Assembly (NCBI GenBank): GCA_900542065.1
Contig: UQLU01000005.1
Location: 62,001 to 126,000 of the forward strand
Length of the DNA stretch: 64,000 bases
DNA from: an uncultured Eggerthella sp.
GTDB lineage: Bacteria > Actinomycetota > Coriobacteriia > Coriobacteriales > Eggerthellaceae
Direction of reading: 5' to 3'
Made by a program: the position numbers and the translations under genes. The first letter of the stretch is position 1. Each line of letters begins with the position of its first letter. This document shows positions 62,074 through 64,000 of the stretch, one piece after another. Under the pieces are notes generated by a model. That model was not told the DNA's origin. It saw only the letters and a program-made list of their open reading frames with translations, and searched no databases.

Positions 62074-62242
62074 ACTACGCCCCCTAAGTGGGACGATCAA
62101 GAGAAGCCTTAACGAACTAACGACAGCGCATTACCTATCAAACTTTCAACGAAGCAAAGTATTCGGCTCAAAGCACCCTTTAAACTAAAGCAGATACTTA
62201 AGTGCTGTTATACTTCTAGCGAAGTTATCCAAAGGGCTTGAC

Positions 62243-62374
62243 ATGTTTGACATAACAGCCCTCCTAGAAGTTTTCACACAAGAACGCTTAGACAACAGAA
62301 AGTCTGAAAAACATGAGCCCTTGCCTGAACCAACCATCGTCGAAAAAACCAAAAACAACACCGCGTACCCATGA
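62243..62374 (+). CDS. possible 43-residue small ORF ahead of the rRNA methyltransferase
   Basis: Starts MFDITALLEVFTQERLDN and is charged thereafter. AAAGGG lies six bases before its ATG, and TATACT at 62209-62214 could be a -10 element. It overlaps the first 62 bases of the RlmD-type gene in another frame, and that gene has only a weak ribosome site, so translational coupling or a leader peptide is possible. It has no homologue known to me. Confidence 0.4.
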   Translation: MFDITALLEVFTQERLDNRKSEKHEPLPEPTIVEKTKNNTAYP

Positions 62375-63677
62375 AAGCGCAGTGCATCCAAATATAGCAA
62401 AGCAAAACACGGCACAGATCACCTGCCCTGTGCAAAACAAATGCGGTGCTTGTCAACTACTTACCGTTCCCTACGAAGAACAGCTTTTTCGAAAACAGCA
62501 AGAAATGGCTGAGCTGTTCCAACCGTTTATTACCGAAAACACAACAATAAGCCCTATCGCTGGAATGAAGAGTCCTTTTTACTATCGCAACAAAGTAACC
62601 TCACCGTACGTTCCCGGCAAAAAACTTCCTGCTACCCACCAAGCTAAGCGTGCAGAAAAAACCACACAAAGCAAAAACAAAAAAGGAGCAAAAAGGAAAG
62701 GGGCTTCTGCTCGACATGAAATATTGTGCGGGATGTATGCCTTCGGTACCCATAACGTAATTCCAACTGACAACTGCCTGCTAGAAAACAAAATTGCCAA
62801 ACGTATTGTGCTTGCTATTAAACAACTTATGCAGCGCTACAACATGGACCCCTACAACGAAGACACTGGCAAAGGTTTTGTTCGTCATGTCGTTATACGC
62901 GTAGGGCATGCATCCAATGAAGTTTTGGTAACTATTGTCACCAATGAAGCAGCCTTCCCAGGATCAAAAAACTTTTGCCGTGAACTGGTAAAACGCGTAT
63001 CAGAAATTACCACCATCGTCCAAAATATCAACACGCGCCAGACTAATGTCATCTTAGGCCAAGATGAAAAAACGCTGTATGGTCCAGGTTTTATCTTGGA
63101 TGAGTTGTGCGGATTGAGCTTCCGAATTTCTTCTCATTCGTTCTATCAGGTGAATTCCACTCAGACTGAAGTGCTATACCGTCTTGCAATCCAAATGGCA
63201 CAACTCACCGGCACGGAAACTGTTCTGGATGCCTATTGCGGAACAGGCACTATTGGTCTTGTAGCGGCAAAAGGCCTCCCAGAATCCCCCGAAGCACACG
63301 CGGTTAAAGTAATTGGCGTTGATAATATTGCCTCTGCTATCAAAGATGCAAAAAACAATGCACAACACAACGGGATAGAAAACGCACAGTTTATTACTGA
63401 TGATGCAGGAAAATTTATGATACGCCTTGCTTCCGAAAAGGAGCAGCTTGACATTTTATTAATGGATCCCCCACGTGCAGGAGCCAGCGAAGATTTTCTG
63501 CATGCTACCTGCACTTTAAAACCGCGCCGCATTGTATATATTTCTTGCAATCCTATCACTCAACAACGAGATGTAGCTTACCTAATTAAGCAGGGCTATT
63601 CCCTAAAGCGCATACAACCTGTAGATATGTTCCCTCATACTGAACACACAGAAAATATTTGCCTACTTGAACTGTAG
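62313..63677 (+). CDS. 23S rRNA uracil-C5 methyltransferase, RlmD/RumA family
   Basis: A 454-residue SAM-dependent rRNA methyltransferase. The Fe-S cluster Cys appear in CPVQNKCGACQL (about 38-49) with a fourth in TDNCLLE (about 156). The C-terminal methyltransferase domain has DAYCGTGTIGL (motif I), LMDPPRAGAS (motif IV), and YISCNPITQQRD with the catalytic Cys. There is a basic insert (KTTQSKNKKGAKRKGAS, about 118-134). The family makes m5U at 23S rRNA 1939 or 747 or is RlmCD-like in Gram-positives; which one applies here is not clear. The N-terminal 35 residues are low complexity, and the start is uncertain. Confidence 0.87.
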   Translation: MSPCLNQPSSKKPKTTPRTHESAVHPNIAKQNTAQITCPVQNKCGACQLLTVPYEEQLFRKQQEMAELFQPFITENTTISPIAGMKSPFYYRNKVTSPYVPGKKLPATHQAKRAEKTTQSKNKKGAKRKGASARHEILCGMYAFGTHNVIPTDNCLLENKIAKRIVLAIKQLMQRYNMDPYNEDTGKGFVRHVVIRVGHASNEVLVTIVTNEAAFPGSKNFCRELVKRVSEITTIVQNINTRQTNVILGQDEKTLYGPGFILDELCGLSFRISSHSFYQVNSTQTEVLYRLAIQMAQLTGTETVLDAYCGTGTIGLVAAKGLPESPEAHAVKVIGVDNIASAIKDAKNNAQHNGIENAQFITDDAGKFMIRLASEKEQLDILLMDPPRAGASEDFLHATCTLKPRRIVYISCNPITQQRDVAYLIKQGYSLKRIQPVDMFPHTEHTENICLLEL

Positions 63678-63697
63678 GGTGAGCTATAGGGAAATTC

Positions 63698-63812
63698 TTC
63701 GCCCATCGCAGTTTCCCAGCACATTTTCGCCCAACGAATTTTCTAGCGTATTTTGCTCAACGAAATTATTTGTGCGTAACTTTTTCGAGCGTAATTTTTA
63801 GTTCAACGTATT
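63698..63812. repeat. four degenerate 27-30 bp tandem units after the rRNA methyltransferase gene
   Basis: Units begin at about 63698, 63726, 63753 and 63782. The first two begin TTCGCCCA(A/T)CG; later units vary this as TTGCTCAACG and TTTTCGAGCG. The array begins 20 bases after the stop codon and runs into the promoter of the Fur-type gene. Confidence 0.65.
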
Positions 63813-63852
63813 GACTTAGCTTCTTTCTGCCTCTATATTAGAATTATTCTAA
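63811..63852 (+). promoter_or_regulatory. sigma-70 promoter with Fur/PerR-type operator
   Basis: TTGACT (63811-63816), 17-bp spacer, TATATT (63834-63839). A perfect 7-1-7 palindrome TTAGAAT-T-ATTCTAA (63838-63852) overlaps the end of the -10. It closely resembles the PerR box. This fits autoregulation of the following Fur-family gene. Confidence 0.75.
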
Positions 63853-63870
63853 TTCTAGTTAGGAATAACG

Positions 63871-64000
63871 ATGAGAGAAAATGCTCGACAGATATTAGAA
63901 ATTATCAATAACTCGAATGAGCACCTAACCGCTGAGCAGATATACATTCGTCTTAAGGAAAACAATTCCAAGGCGGTGCTAGCTACGGTGTACAACAATC
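63871..64000 (+). CDS. Fur/PerR-family regulator (5' part only)
   Basis: The first 43 residues are visible. MRENARQILEIINNSNEHLTAEQIYIRLKENN gives a Fur-type winged helix; LATVYNN is the typical recognition helix start. Fur, PerR and Zur cannot be separated from this fragment, but the PerR-like box over its promoter favours PerR or a peroxide/iron role. AGGAATAACG precedes the ATG. The gene runs out of the window. Confidence 0.85.
   Translation, partial: MRENARQILEIINNSNEHLTAEQIYIRLKENNSKAVLATVYNN

Noticed and set aside
1..64000. tRNA or rRNA genes
   Set aside because: No cloverleaf or conserved rRNA segment was recognised in the intergenic regions; this was a reading by eye, so a tRNA scan could still be done.

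Overview
The window looks like a chromosomal segment of a low-to-moderate GC Gram-positive anaerobe. The most likely assignment is an actinobacterium of class Coriobacteriia (Eggerthellaceae or Atopobiaceae-like); a clostridial relative is the alternative. The clues are the giant BadF/BadG-type acyl-CoA dehydratase activase, single-chain PurL, bacterial Elp3, an LPKTG surface protein, several probable leaderless promoters and compact operons with overlapping start and stop codons. No rRNA, tRNA, phage, IS transposase or CRISPR array is visible. The organism call is inference from gene content only.

Layout: 1-5161 (minus) holds a MarR regulator followed by a translationally coupled heterodimeric ABC exporter, then a ThrH-type phosphatase. 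5515-13838 holds a lactate permease, an EamA exporter, a spermidine-synthase-like protein, EttA, two small unknown genes, an alpha/beta hydrolase and a methyltransferase. 13839-14581 is a 740-base gene-free block packed with degenerate repeats. 14582-23796 holds PurL, Elp3, an unusual PepF-flavin-domain fusion and a ZIP metal transporter. 23896-38521 is mainly transporters and membrane proteins: MFS, AEC, a phosphate transporter with a universal stress protein, a D-2-hydroxyacid dehydrogenase, and an UbiB-like kinase with a phasin-like partner. A roughly 200-bp foldback element lies at 29944-30143.

38699-53950 is dominated by ATP-driven radical-type dehydratase/reductase machinery. A fused activase protein with a TetR regulator sits 7 kb from a three-gene operon that carries the same modules as separate proteins in a different order. 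Between them lie a cysK-gshA operon (cysteine to gamma-glutamylcysteine) and a sortase-anchored SpaA-type surface protein. 54243-64000 holds an MFS transporter fused to a CBS pair, a BceAB-like ABC transporter divergent from an OmpR-type two-component system, an RlmD-type rRNA methyltransferase, and the start of a Fur/PerR-family regulator with a clear operator over its promoter.

Themes for follow-up: (a) the split and fused versions of one activase/reductase module; (b) short degenerate tandem repeats (about 23-33 bp period) lying mostly just after stop codons at several unrelated loci, with different sequence at each; (c) unusual fusions and insertions (PepF plus PNPOx-like, MFS plus CBS, a histidine kinase with a long insertion in its ATP lid, an ABC exporter with an octapeptide repeat). 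Lactate uptake, a 2-hydroxyacid dehydrogenase and the dehydratase-activase modules would fit a 2-hydroxyacid or amino-acid fermenting lifestyle, but no complete pathway is present in the window.
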